A DNA stretch of 33,779 nucleotides from Streptomyces sp. CB02009. Lineage in GTDB: Bacteria; Actinomycetota; Actinomycetes; Streptomycetales; Streptomycetaceae. The DNA is taken from NCBI RefSeq assembly GCF_001905825.1, contig NZ_LIVV01000020.1, forward strand, positions 1 to 33,779. The letters are read 5' to 3'. A program made the translations under genes and the position numbers. Shown piece after piece: positions 25,329-33,722 of the stretch. Numbering within the stretch: the first letter of the stretch is position 1; each line of letters starts with the position of its first letter. The notes below the pieces were generated by a model. That model saw only the letters and a program-made list of their open reading frames with translations, made no database searches and had not been told where the DNA came from.

Positions 25329-25781
25329 ACCTGTGATCTCTCGGTTCTATGGCAGTGAGCTCGCCTGGCCCGCCCGCCTGCGCGGCACCCGCCTTACCGC
25401 GCGCAATTGGCGGTCTGCTACGCCTACACCGCCCCCGGCAGCACATGCCGATGTGCACGGCAGATGCGGCGGCATCATCCCCACCCCGTACTGCACCGAC
25501 CACTCCACCGCCGTCGAGTCGGCCATGGAGTGGCACCCCGCTGGCGGCATCCGCTTCGCGGGCCTCGCACGCTGAGCGGGGCGGACTTGTCGGCGGCCGC
25601 CGTCGTACCACGCGCCTGGCCGCTCAGGTTCACTACTTCGCCTGTCGGGCCGAAGAGGTTGCTGAGTTATGGCCTGTCCCCTTTCACCGGGGCCCGGGGG
25701 TGTGGCGGGTCTGGTGGGTCCGGGCGTGCTGGCAGTCTGGGCGGGGATGAGGCCGTGGCCGTCGGGGGTGACCAGCGTGCC
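25329..25781. other. Intergenic stretch upstream of the intact IS5-type element
   Basis: No frame shows recognisable features. A segment around 25335-25400 reads RFYGSELAWPARLRG in a plus frame and could be decayed coding sequence. Confidence 0.35.
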
Positions 25782-25822
25782 CTAGGCCGTGTCCGCAATG
25801 TCGGTCGGTCGTTGCTCCGTTC

Positions 25823-26658
25823 GTGGTGCGACGTCATGAACTGACTGATCAGGCCTGGGAGATGATCGGGCCGTTGCTGGCTCCGCCCCGGATGGGCCGT
25901 CCGGTGCGGGACCGGCGCCAGGTCCTCAACGGCATCCTGTGGAAGTTGTCCACGGGTGCGGCCTGGCGGGACCTGCCCGAGCGGTACGGGCCGTGGAAGA
26001 CCGTCTACGAACGGTTCCGCCGCTGGTCGGCGGACGGAACCTGGGACCGGCTCCTGGCCCACGTCCAGCAGCACTCGGACGCGATCGGTGAGGTCGACTG
26101 GTCGGTCGTCTGCGTCGACTCGACCATCGTGCGGGCCCATCAGCACGCCGCCGGGGCCCGAAAAGGGGGCCCTGGACCGGGGAAGCACTCGGCCGGTCCC
26201 GCGGCGGACTGAGCACGAAGATCCACCTCGCCTGCGACGGCCGGGGCCGGCCGCTCGCCTTCACGATCACCGGCGGGAACGTCAACGACTGCACCCAGTT
26301 CGAGCCGGTCATGGCCCGCATCCACATCAAGCGACACGGGCCCGGCCGGCCCCGCACCCGACCGCTGCGGGTGGTCGGTGACAAGGGCTACAGCTCCCGC
26401 AAGATCCGCTCCTACCTGCGTCAACGTGGCATCGCCTGCACCATCCCCGAACGCGTCGACCAGATCAACGGACGCCTCCGGCGAGGCGAGACCCTGTGCC
26501 GCCTCGACCGTCAGGTCTACCGGCGCCGCAACGTCGTCGAACGCTGCTTCAACCGGCTCAAGCAGAACAAGGCCCTCGCCACCCGCTACGACAAACGAGC
26601 CCGCCACTACAAAGCCCTGGTCACCCTCGCCTGCCTGCGACTATGGCTCCCCAACTGA
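25823..26658 (+). CDS. IS5-family transposase, two ORFs joined by a programmed -1 frameshift
   Basis: OrfA (25823-26212) reads HELTDQAWEMIGPLLAPP, then GILWKLSTGAAWRDLPERYGPW, the DUF4096 N-terminal domain, and VVCVDSTIVRAHQHAAGARKG with the first catalytic Asp. It stops at 26212. The -1 frame carries LGRSRGGLSTKIHLACDGRGRPLAF, then VVGDKGYSS with the second Asp and VVERCFNRLKQNKALATRYDK with the catalytic Glu, ending at 26658. The join is at A-AAA-GGG (26161-26167). Total length is about 278 residues, normal for the group. It catalyses cut-and-paste or copy-out transposition of the element. Confidence 0.88.
26161..26167 (+). promoter_or_regulatory. Slippery heptamer A-AAA-GGG for -1 ribosomal frameshifting
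   Basis: The heptamer is in the correct phase (zero-frame codons AAA at 26162-26164 and GGG at 26165-26167). Slipping back one base enters the frame that holds the rest of the transposase. G/C-rich sequence follows that could form a stimulating stem. Confidence 0.75.
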
Positions 26659-26677
26659 CATTGCGGACACCCCCTAG

Positions 26678-26960
26678 TCGCGGCAGCGCTCGCACCAGTG
26701 CGCCTGATTGGTGCCCGGCCTGTACGGACGCGGTCGCGGCACAGATATGAGACTCACCTTGAAACAAGCAAATTGCGTATATCGCCTATTCCGCTCCCAC
26801 CTTCGCAGCTCGGCCCGTGAGCCGGGAGCCGAGTCGCCTTTCAGGGCGATGGGGAGATCGCGATGTTGACGTGGTGCGTGTCCATGGGGCCGTGAGGGGC
26901 GTTGAGTTGGGTGACGCGTGCACAGGTCCGGGCGCCCCACGGCCGGACTCGCGTAGTCCG
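26678..26960. other. Stretch between the intact IS and a terminator
   Basis: No supportable gene. A minus-strand frame here is open from the transposase remnant at 27084-27279, but its sequence below about 27085 no longer resembles a transposase. Confidence 0.35.
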
Positions 26961-26992
26961 CGGCCCCGACACCGCGCCCGGCGTCGGGGCCG
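26961..26992. terminator. Strong GC hairpin, 10-bp perfect stem
   Basis: CGGCCCCGAC (26961-26970) and GTCGGGGCCG (26983-26992) are exact reverse complements with a 12-base loop. There is no T-run. It probably acts as a transcription barrier or is a remnant of one. Confidence 0.5.
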
Positions 26993-27013
26993 CCTTCGTA
27001 GCGCCCCAGGCCG

Positions 27014-27058
27014 GCCAGACGCCTTGGTATGCCCTTGGGGTATCGGGCGTCTGGTTTT
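27014..27058 (+). terminator. Intrinsic terminator
   Basis: CAGACGCC (27016-27023) pairs with GGCGTCTG (27046-27053), with partial pairing of the inner GGTATGCCC/GGGGTATC, and is followed by GTTTT. Hairpins of this sequence type followed by a T-run are common gene ends in Streptomyces. The gene it once served is not visible. Confidence 0.65.
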
Positions 27059-27083
27059 GCTGTGGCGGACAGGCACACGAAGA

Positions 27084-27279
27084 AGTCGTGCGGCAGGTAC
27101 TCCCAAGGAATCCCGGTGCGGTTGACGTAGAGGATCGCGTTCACGATCTCTCTCAGATCATGAACCCGCGCCGCGGTCCCGGGCCCCGACCGAGCGGCCC
27201 GCCAGGCGACGAACACCGGCTCGATCAACGCCCAGCGGGCATCGGAGACATCACTGCGATACGCGCGTCGAGGAGTCAC
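27084..27279 (-). pseudogene. N-terminal remnant of another IS5-family transposase
   Basis: GTG at 27277-27279 starts MTPRRAYRSDVSDARWALIEPVF, then VHDLREIVNAILYVNRTGIPWEYLPHDF, the standard DUF4096-type opening of actinomycete IS5 transposases. After about 65 residues the family sequence ends abruptly. The catalytic domain is absent, and a terminator-bearing segment lies in its place. It is not related closely to the intact IS at 25786. Confidence 0.7.
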
Positions 27280-27555
27280 ACCCTGGCCAACGAGTGCTAC
27301 GACCTACAGTCACAAGAACATCCCAAAACACCAACTACCTAGATCAGATGCTCTCTTAGAAATGTTCCCTGCGCAATAGGGTCAACTTGAGTAGGTTCTG
27401 CTCATTTCAAGCGATGCCCAGTTGCGATCTAATTTTTTCCTGAACAGGAAGCATTCCCGGGTCAGCTTGAGTGGCTTTGATGGTGTCTCATTTGCGGGAA
27501 ACCCATGCGTGCGAAGCTTTAGGTCGGCAGGGCGAATTTTGCAAAGTGGGGAAAT

Positions 27556-28011
27556 GTGAGTAAGAAGAGATTTCTTGGAGCGCTTGCCGCTTCTGGAATG
27601 TCGCTGGTCGCTCTCATCGGCGCCTCCGCAGGGTCGGCGCATGCTGCGTCCACGTCGACATGCAGCGCATGGGTGGCTTGGGGGGATGTTATGAAGCGTA
27701 CTTGCATTCACTCCGATGGGTTCTACGATCGCGCCGAGGCGCAGATCTACAACAACTCATCGTATGGCGTTTCCGGATATGAGCTGACGGCTCAGGTGGA
27801 GGCATACCAGAGTGGCAACTGGTACAACGTCGGACCTGCTGCCAAGGCTACGGGTATCACCCTCCTGCCTGGCCAAACCTTCACGATCTACACCTCGTGG
27901 CAGTATGACTACGCCCCCTATGGGGAAAGGTCGCACCTCCAGTTGAGCTTGACATCTGGTGGTACTTACTATTACACCGACCAACACTCTCCTCAAAGTT
28001 CGGTGTACTGA
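27556..28011 (+). CDS. Small secreted protein of unknown function
   Basis: 151 residues from GTG 27556, with GTGGGGAA just upstream. The N-terminus MSKKRFLGALAASGMSLVALIGASAGSAHA is a Sec signal peptide, with likely cleavage after AHA (residue 30). The mature part of about 120 residues has two Cys (in STCSAWV and KRTCIHS) that could form a disulfide, and many Tyr/Ser/Asn in alternating patterns suggesting a beta-sandwich. Codon use is less GC-rich than the surroundings. It stands alone between IS elements, so it may have been acquired. I do not recognise the family. Confidence 0.75.
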   Translation: MSKKRFLGALAASGMSLVALIGASAGSAHAASTSTCSAWVAWGDVMKRTCIHSDGFYDRAEAQIYNNSSYGVSGYELTAQVEAYQSGNWYNVGPAAKATGITLLPGQTFTIYTSWQYDYAPYGERSHLQLSLTSGGTYYYTDQHSPQSSVY

Positions 28012-28275
28012 GTCACTGCTGCTGCCAATTCCGCGAAGTACTGGCCGCCGGACCCACCGCGAAGGGGGACACTCTGGCAGAACGTCAGGACGAGACACCG
28101 TTGCGGAGTCTCGTCGGCCGCCTGGCGGAGTTGGTGCAGGAGTTGATAGGCCTGGGCCGCTCGCGCGGCAGGCTCAAGACCGAGCTTCACCCAAGTGCGG
28201 ATGGCCGCTGCCCGTGCGCTATCTCTGGTCGTTACGCCAGGGCAGCGAGCGGACTACACCTCGTTCAAAGGGCTA

Positions 28276-29325
28276 ACGAGCTCGTGCACGGTTAGCGGTA
28301 CGATGCTGGATCGTGATCGCTGATCATGTTCGTGTGGTGGGGAACGGGGCTCGTGCAGCGATCATCAGCGACCGGAGGATCACAAGGCTGTCGGCCGAAG
28401 TGATCGCCGAACTCGTCGCCGAGGTAGGTTCGTTGTGTCACGAGCGACATCAGGCGAGACTGGATTCCAGGCCGCGGAAGCGGACCGTCAGCGCTGGCGC
28501 GAAGCACCAGTTGGCCTTGATCCACCGGCTCCTGGCCACCCTCGTCCGCCTTCGCCACGGAGCCACTCACGACGTGCTGGCCTGCTGGTTCGGCGTCGAC
28601 CGCTCCACCATCACCCGCGCCGTCGGCGAGGTGCGGCCGCTGCTCGCCGAGCGGGGCTGCACCATCGCGGCCGGTGCCCGGCTCCGCACCCTCGCCGACG
28701 TCATCGAACACCTCGGGTCCAGCGGGCAGACCGGGATCGTCGACGGCACCGAGACCCGGATCCGCCGGCCCGCCACCGGCCGCAAGGATCGGGAGAAGTT
28801 CATCTCCGGCAAGAACAAGTAGAACGCCGTCAAGGCCATGATCCTTACCGACGCCAGCGGCAGGCTCCTGTTCTGCAGTCCAGCCCAGCCGGCAAGCTGT
28901 GCCGACATCACATACGTCCGGCAGTTGGGTCTGGTCAAGCACCTAACTGACGGCCCACCCGTGGAGATACTCGCCGATGCGGGCTATCAGGGCCTGGGCG
29001 TCCAGACCAGCGGCCGCGTGGTGACACCACCACACAGCAAGTTCAAGAAGACCCCGCCAGAGTGGTACGAGGAGATCTACGAACGCCAGCGCAAGGCGCA
29101 TTCCTCACGTCGTATCCGGGTCGAGCACGGCATCGCACACCTCAAGAACTGGTGAGCCCTCGCCCGGCACCACGGCCGCCGCGAGCACATGAGCGACACC
29201 ATCCAAGCCGTCGCAGGACTGCTCTCACACCAGCAGACCGCCACCCGCACGGACCGTCAGGCACATTGCTCACCGGACCGATCTGCACCTTTCGACGTCG
29301 TACCGCTAACCGTGCACGAGCTCGT
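28276..29325 (+). mobile_element. IS element (IS5-like, DDE_Tnp_4 type) with 28-bp perfect terminal repeats but a dead transposase
   Basis: Bases 28276-28303 are the exact reverse complement of 29298-29325. The element is about 1050 bp and holds one transposase frame broken by two stops. The repeat core includes GCACGGTTAGCGGTACGA. No clear target duplication is seen by eye. Confidence 0.85.
28313..29250 (+). pseudogene. DDE_Tnp_4-type transposase with two in-frame nonsense codons
   Basis: From GTG 28313 the frame reads a helix-turn-helix segment THDVLACWFGVDRSTITRAVGEV, then TGIVDGTETRI with the first Asp. A TAG at 28820-28822 follows SGKNK, and the same frame continues NAVKAMILTDASGRLLF, then VEILADAGYQG with the second Asp and RVEHGIAHLKNW with the Glu. 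A TGA at 29153-29155, at a position usually Arg, precedes ALARHHGRREHMSDTIQAVAGLLSHQQ. No frameshift is needed, so decay is recent: two base substitutions separate it from an active gene. Confidence 0.85.
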
Positions 29326-29385
29326 AAGAGTTGTCCCGTAAATGATCTCCGGATTGTCTCGGGCATGGTTGGCCACAGTGTGGCA

Positions 29386-29539
29386 CGCTGATCAATCCGG
29401 CGAGGGCGAGGTTATGCAGCCGGGCGATGCCAAGCATGGCGTGGTGGATGCCGTCGCCTTTGAGGCGCCAGTCGCGGAGGATCTTCAAGGCCAAGGCTAA
29501 GGCGAAAGCGGCGAGCACGGGCGGCATCGTCATCGACAC
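29386..29539 (-). pseudogene. C-terminal remnant of an IS transposase
   Basis: Minus-strand frame MPPVLAAFALALALKILRDWRLKGDGIHHAMLGIARLHNLALAGLI resembles the tail of an actinomycete DDE transposase. The upstream part is absent, and the sequence switches at about 29540 to an unrelated plus-strand gene end. Confidence 0.5.
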
Positions 29540-29545
29540 CCGCGC

Positions 29546-29800
29546 CGCCTCGGCTACACCGCACCGATCGGGTCAACGGACCAGGACCGCATCCGGCACC
29601 TGACCATCGCCCTGCCACCCCTCTACGCCGCCTGCCTCTTCGACGCCCAGGACGCCAGCGCCAGCGCCAGCGAAGCCCACCTCCAGCAGATCGCCGCCGA
29701 AGCACTCAAAGAGGTCTACTCCCAGGACGGCGGCCGCCGCGCCGGCTCCCTGGAAGAAGTCCGCTTCACCGCGATCGAGCACCTGGAATTCGATCTGTGA
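29546..29800 (+). pseudogene. C-terminal 84 residues of a conserved protein, 5' end lost to an IS
   Basis: The plus frame RLGYTAPIGSTDQDRIRHLTIALPPLYAACLFDAQ.. LQQIAAEALKEVYSQDGG.. SLEEVRFTAIEHLEFDL ends in TGA at 29798-29800. Acidic, helical composition and high third-position GC indicate true coding sequence. No start codon precedes it before the transposase remnant, so it is a fragment. I do not recognise the family. Confidence 0.5.
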
Positions 29801-30009
29801 CACCGCGCCCGAACAGCCCGGCTACCCGACCGCACGGACTGATCAGTCCGGCGGTGATCCTGTGGGTGTCCGTTACACGGAACGTGCCCGCCTGCGTGCC
29901 ACCATCGCTGCGAGCGCTGTGGTTCAACTGCATTGCAGATCAGTAGGTTTGGCTGCAAATATGCCTCCCTTCCTTTCATGAGATGCCTGTGGCGCTGTGC
30001 GCATGCGGG

Positions 30010-30015
30010 TATGAT
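30010..30015 (+). promoter_or_regulatory. Candidate -10 element (TATGAT)
   Basis: TATGAT lies in GCGGGTATGATGCAG, 93 bases upstream of the small ORF at 30108. No good -35 is present at the usual distance; the GGG before it does not match an extended -10. Tentative. Confidence 0.3.
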
Positions 30016-30095
30016 GCAGTCATCGGGGCCCGGGGCCTCGTAGGTGTCTATGCTTGGACGCGCAGAGGGGTAGTTCGCCTCAACCCCGGCCATAG

Positions 30096-30120
30096 AGGTG
30101 GTGACCAATGGTCGCCACCT
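30096..30120 (+). promoter_or_regulatory. Hairpin enclosing ribosome-binding site and start codon
   Basis: AGGTGGTGACCA (30096-30107) pairs with TGGTCGCCACCT (30109-30120) with a single G-T or mismatch position. The Shine-Dalgarno GAGGTGG is in the left arm and the ATG at 30108-30110 is at the turn, so folding would hide the start of the small ORF. Confidence 0.5.
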
Positions 30121-30233
30121 TTGTGGTTTCCCGCGAACTGCGGGTCAGGCTCCAGGACTCCATCGCAGCTCGTGAGCAGGGTAGCCATGGGTTTCTGCGG
30201 GGCAACGGCTCGGCCTGGGACCGGCTGGGCTGA
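30108..30233 (+). CDS. 41-residue small protein candidate
   Basis: ATG 30108, with GAGGTGG six bases upstream. The product MVATFVVSRELRVRLQD.. ends in GSHGFLRGNGSAWDRLG and TGA. The amphipathic N-terminal half and Gly-rich end are plausible for a real small protein, and codon use fits. It has no recognisable family. Translation may be controlled by the hairpin at 30096-30120. Confidence 0.4.
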   Translation: MVATFVVSRELRVRLQDSIAAREQGSHGFLRGNGSAWDRLG

Positions 30234-30482
30234 TGCGGCCACCGGCGTGCGCGGTGAGCGTGCGGAGCCGGACCCCCCTCGCTGCCGCTGGCCTGCCACC
30301 TGGATGAGTCGGCGGCTCCTTTATCCGGTTACAGCGGATGGGCGACACGGCCGCGGCCGGGAGTGGCGCGTGTTCGGCTGGTGCACCCGCAATCCCACGA
30401 GGCACGACGGAACGGCTACGCAGAGTCTCGTGCGGGCGTTGGCGGCTGTATCTCTGCCGGATTTCGGACGTTGCTCGGCGGA

Positions 30483-30950
30483 TTACCGCTTGAGCTGGCG
30501 ACCTCCGACCGCTTGCCCATTTCGTACGAGCAGGATCAGAGGCCGGGAAACATCCTTGTCCTCGATGCCTCCAGTAGGAACATGGGGTGTGCCGTACTGG
30601 TCCCGTGTGTGACCCTCGTTCGGGTAGTCCCACGCCCAGTTCGGGTTGTCAGAGCGGACACGCAAGTTGCCATCAGCGTCAAAGGCGATGTCCCCAGGAT
30701 TCCATGCTTCATCAAGGCTGGTGATCTTGTGGATGGGATTCATGGCGGCATGATGCCGTACACCACTGACAGGCCCATTGCCGATGAGCTGAACTGGGTT
30801 GAACGGTCCCGGCTTGTCCCCTCCCCGGGGATAGATCCCGGTACGAGCCATAGCTTCCTCCGCGTACCCAGGCAGGCTCGCAGCGCCACGATGCCCGCGG
30901 ATGACAGCGCTCATCCAGGCGATCAGCGCCCGATCCGGGTTCCCAGCCAC
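30483..30950 (-). CDS. Hypothetical protein, 155 residues
   Basis: GTG at 30948-30950 with GGGAGG four to five bases upstream. The N-terminal third is helical (NPDRALIAWMSAVIRGHRG, EEAMART); the rest is rich in Gly, Pro, Asn and Asp, with repeated turns such as SDNPNWAWDYPNEGHTRDQYG. There is no signal peptide or membrane span. I do not recognise it. It is transcribed divergently from the gene at 31184, from which it is separated by 233 bp that should hold both promoters. Confidence 0.55.
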   Translation of the reverse strand: MAGNPDRALIAWMSAVIRGHRGAASLPGYAEEAMARTGIYPRGGDKPGPFNPVQLIGNGPVSGVRHHAAMNPIHKITSLDEAWNPGDIAFDADGNLRVRSDNPNWAWDYPNEGHTRDQYGTPHVPTGGIEDKDVSRPLILLVRNGQAVGGRQLKR

Positions 30951-31183
30951 TGCCTCCCGACCCGCTCCCCGCCCGCCTGCGACTTGGTACCCGTCGATTG
31001 TCTGCTCCCTGCATGCACGAGGGCGCTCCAGTGCCCCTTTGCTGGCCGCTCGCCCACGCCCTGTTTGCCGTGCCGGGGTGGGTTTCCGTGGTGGGGGTGA
31101 GGGAGGGAAGGGCGTCGGGCGGTAGGTTGTCTCCAGGCTGTTGCGTGTGGCTCTCGACGTTCTTCGCTTTGGAGGGGTTGTCT

Positions 31184-31510
31184 GTGGACGGTGGGACCGG
31201 TGCCCCTATCGGGCGGAAGGATGTCGATGCTCTGGTGGAGTTCGTCCGTGAACGCTCGCTTGAAGCCCGCAGAGAGGCCGGTAGGACTGTCAAGGACAGT
31301 GGTCCGGTGTTCTATGACGGTGTGCGCCGGGTGACCAACGCGTTCGATCTCGTCCTAGCGCACTTCGCCGGCCAGCTCGCTTTCGAGCTGCAGCACGGCA
31401 ACGGTCATCGTGCTGAGGCGTTTTGGGAGCCGTTGCGCCAGGCGGCGATGGAGTGGGCTGACCATCCGTCCTTCCGTGACGAATGGCGATTGAACTCCGT
31501 GAACTCCTGA
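31184..31510 (+). CDS. Hypothetical soluble protein, 108 residues
   Basis: GTG at 31184 lies six bases after GGAGGGG (31171-31177); a TTG at 31178 is too close. The sequence has an N-terminal helix VDALVEFVRERSLEARREAG and a C-terminal helical region, AFDLVLAHFAGQLAFELQ.. EPLRQAAMEWADHPSFRDEWR. It recalls short, charged Streptomyces proteins of unknown function that begin with a 'D-L-V-x-F-x-R-x-R' helix, but the match is not certain. It sits directly before the IS21 element, whose left end is 83 bases downstream. Confidence 0.55.
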   Translation: MDGGTGAPIGRKDVDALVEFVRERSLEARREAGRTVKDSGPVFYDGVRRVTNAFDLVLAHFAGQLAFELQHGNGHRAEAFWEPLRQAAMEWADHPSFRDEWRLNSVNS

Positions 31511-31655
31511 CCTGGCGCACCAGGACCTCCGAGCCAGGTGGACGGGCCTGAGGCCCGAGGAATCAGAAGTGTGTGAGCACCGCCTCGAGTCCTGTCAATG
31601 CTCCCGCAGAATTGAGCACGCTCTGCTCCCGCAGATTTGACCCCCTGGGGTTGGT

Positions 31656-32453
31656 TCAGTCGCGGTGTGTGCGGTTCTCCTTGGCGAGGAGTTCGCGTCG
31701 TTGGCGGGTGCGGTAGGAGTCGCCGGTGAGGGTGAGGACCTCGGCGTGGTGGACGAGCCGGTCGATCATGGCGGCTGCGACGACGTCGTCGGAGAAGGTC
31801 TCTCCCCAGCGTCCGAAGGGCAGGTTCGAGGTCACCATCACGGAGCCCTGCTCGTAGCGTGACGCGATCAGCTGGAAGAACAGGTTCGCGGCGTCCTGGT
31901 CGAACGGGATGTAGCCGACCTCATCGATAATGATCAGCCGGTAGCGGCGGATCTTCTTCAGCTCGGCCTCGAGGCGGCCGGCCTGATGGGCGTTGGCGAG
32001 GCGGGTGATCCAGTTGCTCGCCGTGTCGAACAGGACCGAGTGCCCGGCGTGGGCCGCCTTCACCCCGAGGCCGATGGCGAGATGTGTCTTGCCGATCCCG
32101 GGCGGCCCGAGCAGGACCACGTTCTCCGCCTTCGAGACGAACGTCCCGGTCGCCAAGTGCGCGAGGACGTCCCGGCGGAGTGAGGGCAGATGGTCGAGGT
32201 TGAAGTCCTCGAGGGTCTTGACCTGCGGAAAGTGGGCTGTGCGGATCCGCATCACGGTGCCCTTGGACTCCCGGTCGGCGACCTGCCGCTGCAGCAGGGC
32301 CGCCAGATACTCCTCGTGGGACCAGTTCTCATCGCGGGCCTGGGCGGCCAGGTCCTCCCAGCAGGCGCCGATCGTGGGGGTCTTCAGGACCCGGGTGAGA
32401 TAGGCGATCATGGACGGCAGGCCGTCCTTCGGCATCGTGGTGGCCATGGTCAT
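31656..32453 (-). CDS. istB: IS21 helper ATPase IstB
   Basis: 265 residues, AAA+ ATPase related to DnaC. Walker A is LLGPPGIGKTHLA (residues 115-127) and Walker B is LIIIDEVGYIPF (173-184); an N-terminal helical region contacts the transposase. The start ATG at 32451-32453 lies three bases after the istA stop, so translation is coupled. IstB oligomerises on target DNA and activates IstA. The gene is full length and intact. Confidence 0.95.
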   Translation of the reverse strand: MTMATTMPKDGLPSMIAYLTRVLKTPTIGACWEDLAAQARDENWSHEEYLAALLQRQVADRESKGTVMRIRTAHFPQVKTLEDFNLDHLPSLRRDVLAHLATGTFVSKAENVVLLGPPGIGKTHLAIGLGVKAAHAGHSVLFDTASNWITRLANAHQAGRLEAELKKIRRYRLIIIDEVGYIPFDQDAANLFFQLIASRYEQGSVMVTSNLPFGRWGETFSDDVVAAAMIDRLVHHAEVLTLTGDSYRTRQRRELLAKENRTHRD

Positions 32454-32456
32454 GTA

Positions 32457-33722
32457 TCACTTCGCTTCCGTTGACGGCTGATGGAAATCGACGCCGAAGA
32501 GGGCGTCGTAGTCGGGCAGGGCCCGAAGGGCGACGGCATGGCCGTCGGGGTGCCGGCGGGTTGATGCCTGGCGCCGGTGGCGGTCCTCGGCCAGGGCCTG
32601 GCGCATCCGCTTGGCCGTGGCCGCGTGGGCAGGATCGGTGACCACCGCCTGCTTGGCCCAGGACCGTTCGTGGCGGGCGACGATCTGGCCGTCGCAGAAC
32701 ACCACGACCTCCTCGAGGGAGGCGGTGACGTCGACGAACCGGCCGATGACCTGCGGATCGACCGAGTAGTCGCCGGTGTCGACCCGGACGTAGTAGTCAC
32801 GGGCGAGCCGGATCCTCGAGCTCAAGCCGGTCGGCGGCTCGATGGGCGGCAGCGGCGTCATCGACAGGTAGTCCCGCTCCAGCAGATCGACCGGGCGGCC
32901 CTGGATCGAGCGGACCGTGCGGGAGTTCGCCTTGACCAGCCAGTCCTCGAGCTGCTGGTTGAAGTCCGCCGGGGAGGCGAACTGCCGGCCCGGCAGGAAC
33001 GAGGTCTCCAGGTAGCCGTTGCTCCGCTCGACCATCCCCTTGTATTCAGGGTCGCGGGGCGGTGCGAGCTTGATCCTGGTGGCCAGAGTTCCGGCGAACG
33101 CCGCCGCCGGAGCGGTGAGTTTCCCACTGCCGCCGATCGCCGCCTCCCGGTCCCAGACCAGCGTCTTGGGAACCCGGCCGATCTCGTGGATCAGCCGCCA
33201 CATGCCCGAGAGGATGTCTCCGGCCTGCCGCGAGGGGATCATCACCGCGGACAAATAGCGGGAGAACCCCAAGGTCATGACCAACACCGGCAGCACCCGC
33301 TCCTGCCCCGCGCCGACCTGGACCTTCGTCTCCGGGAACCACAGATCGCACTGGGCGACCTCGCCGGGCTCATAGGTGACCCGGTCGACCGGGTCGATCC
33401 CCAAGTATTCCGGCCTGATCAGCGCCAGCCGCTTGCGCAGCGGCGCTGACGAGTACGGCCAGCCGATGCGCTCGGCGATCACCGGCGCCGGCATCGTCGG
33501 CCACTCCTGCAGTAGAGCCCGCATCTGCGGCTCGAACCTGTCCGCGACATGACCCCGCGGGGCCCGCTCGAACACAGGCGGCCGGTCGGAGTTCAACGCG
33601 GCCCGCACCGTGTTCCGGGCCACCCCCAACCGCCGCGCGATCTCCTTGATGGGCACACCCTCCGCCCGATGCAGACGGCGTATCTCGGCCCAGTCCTCCA
33701 CTTTCAGCACCCTCCAGATCAT
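32457..33722 (-). CDS. istA: IS21 transposase IstA
   Basis: 421 residues from ATG 33720-33722 (a TTG one codon upstream is also in frame). A helix-turn-helix lies at residues 20-45 (AEGVPIKEIARRLGVARNTVRAAL). The integrase-type catalytic core has Asp126 (VAQCDLWF), Asp191 (LVWDREAA) and Glu232 (YKGMVERSNGYLE). The length is slightly below the longest IstA proteins but includes the C-terminal beta domain (YYVRVDTGDYSVDPQVIGR). Intact, so with IstB the element should be able to transpose. Confidence 0.95.
   Translation of the reverse strand: MIWRVLKVEDWAEIRRLHRAEGVPIKEIARRLGVARNTVRAALNSDRPPVFERAPRGHVADRFEPQMRALLQEWPTMPAPVIAERIGWPYSSAPLRKRLALIRPEYLGIDPVDRVTYEPGEVAQCDLWFPETKVQVGAGQERVLPVLVMTLGFSRYLSAVMIPSRQAGDILSGMWRLIHEIGRVPKTLVWDREAAIGGSGKLTAPAAAFAGTLATRIKLAPPRDPEYKGMVERSNGYLETSFLPGRQFASPADFNQQLEDWLVKANSRTVRSIQGRPVDLLERDYLSMTPLPPIEPPTGLSSRIRLARDYYVRVDTGDYSVDPQVIGRFVDVTASLEEVVVFCDGQIVARHERSWAKQAVVTDPAHAATAKRMRQALAEDRHRRQASTRRHPDGHAVALRALPDYDALFGVDFHQPSTEAK

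Larger units (their letters stand above)
25786..26673 (+). mobile_element. Complete IS5-family (IS427-like) insertion sequence, 888 bp, with CTAG target duplication
   Basis: Terminal inverted repeats share GTGTCCGCAATGTC exactly: left end GCCGTGTCCGCAATGTCGGT from 25786, right end (reverse complement) GGGGTGTCCGCAATGTCAGT ending at 26673, 17 of 20 positions identical. Both ends are flanked by CTAG (25782-25785 and 26674-26677), a target duplication typical of this group. The transposase frame is complete if a -1 frameshift occurs. Of the IS5-type elements here it is the only one that looks capable of movement. Confidence 0.9.

Noticed and set aside
26674..27279. 201-residue transposase
   Set aside because: Only the first ~65 residues match an IS5-type transposase; the remainder reads through a terminator region and is not homologous.
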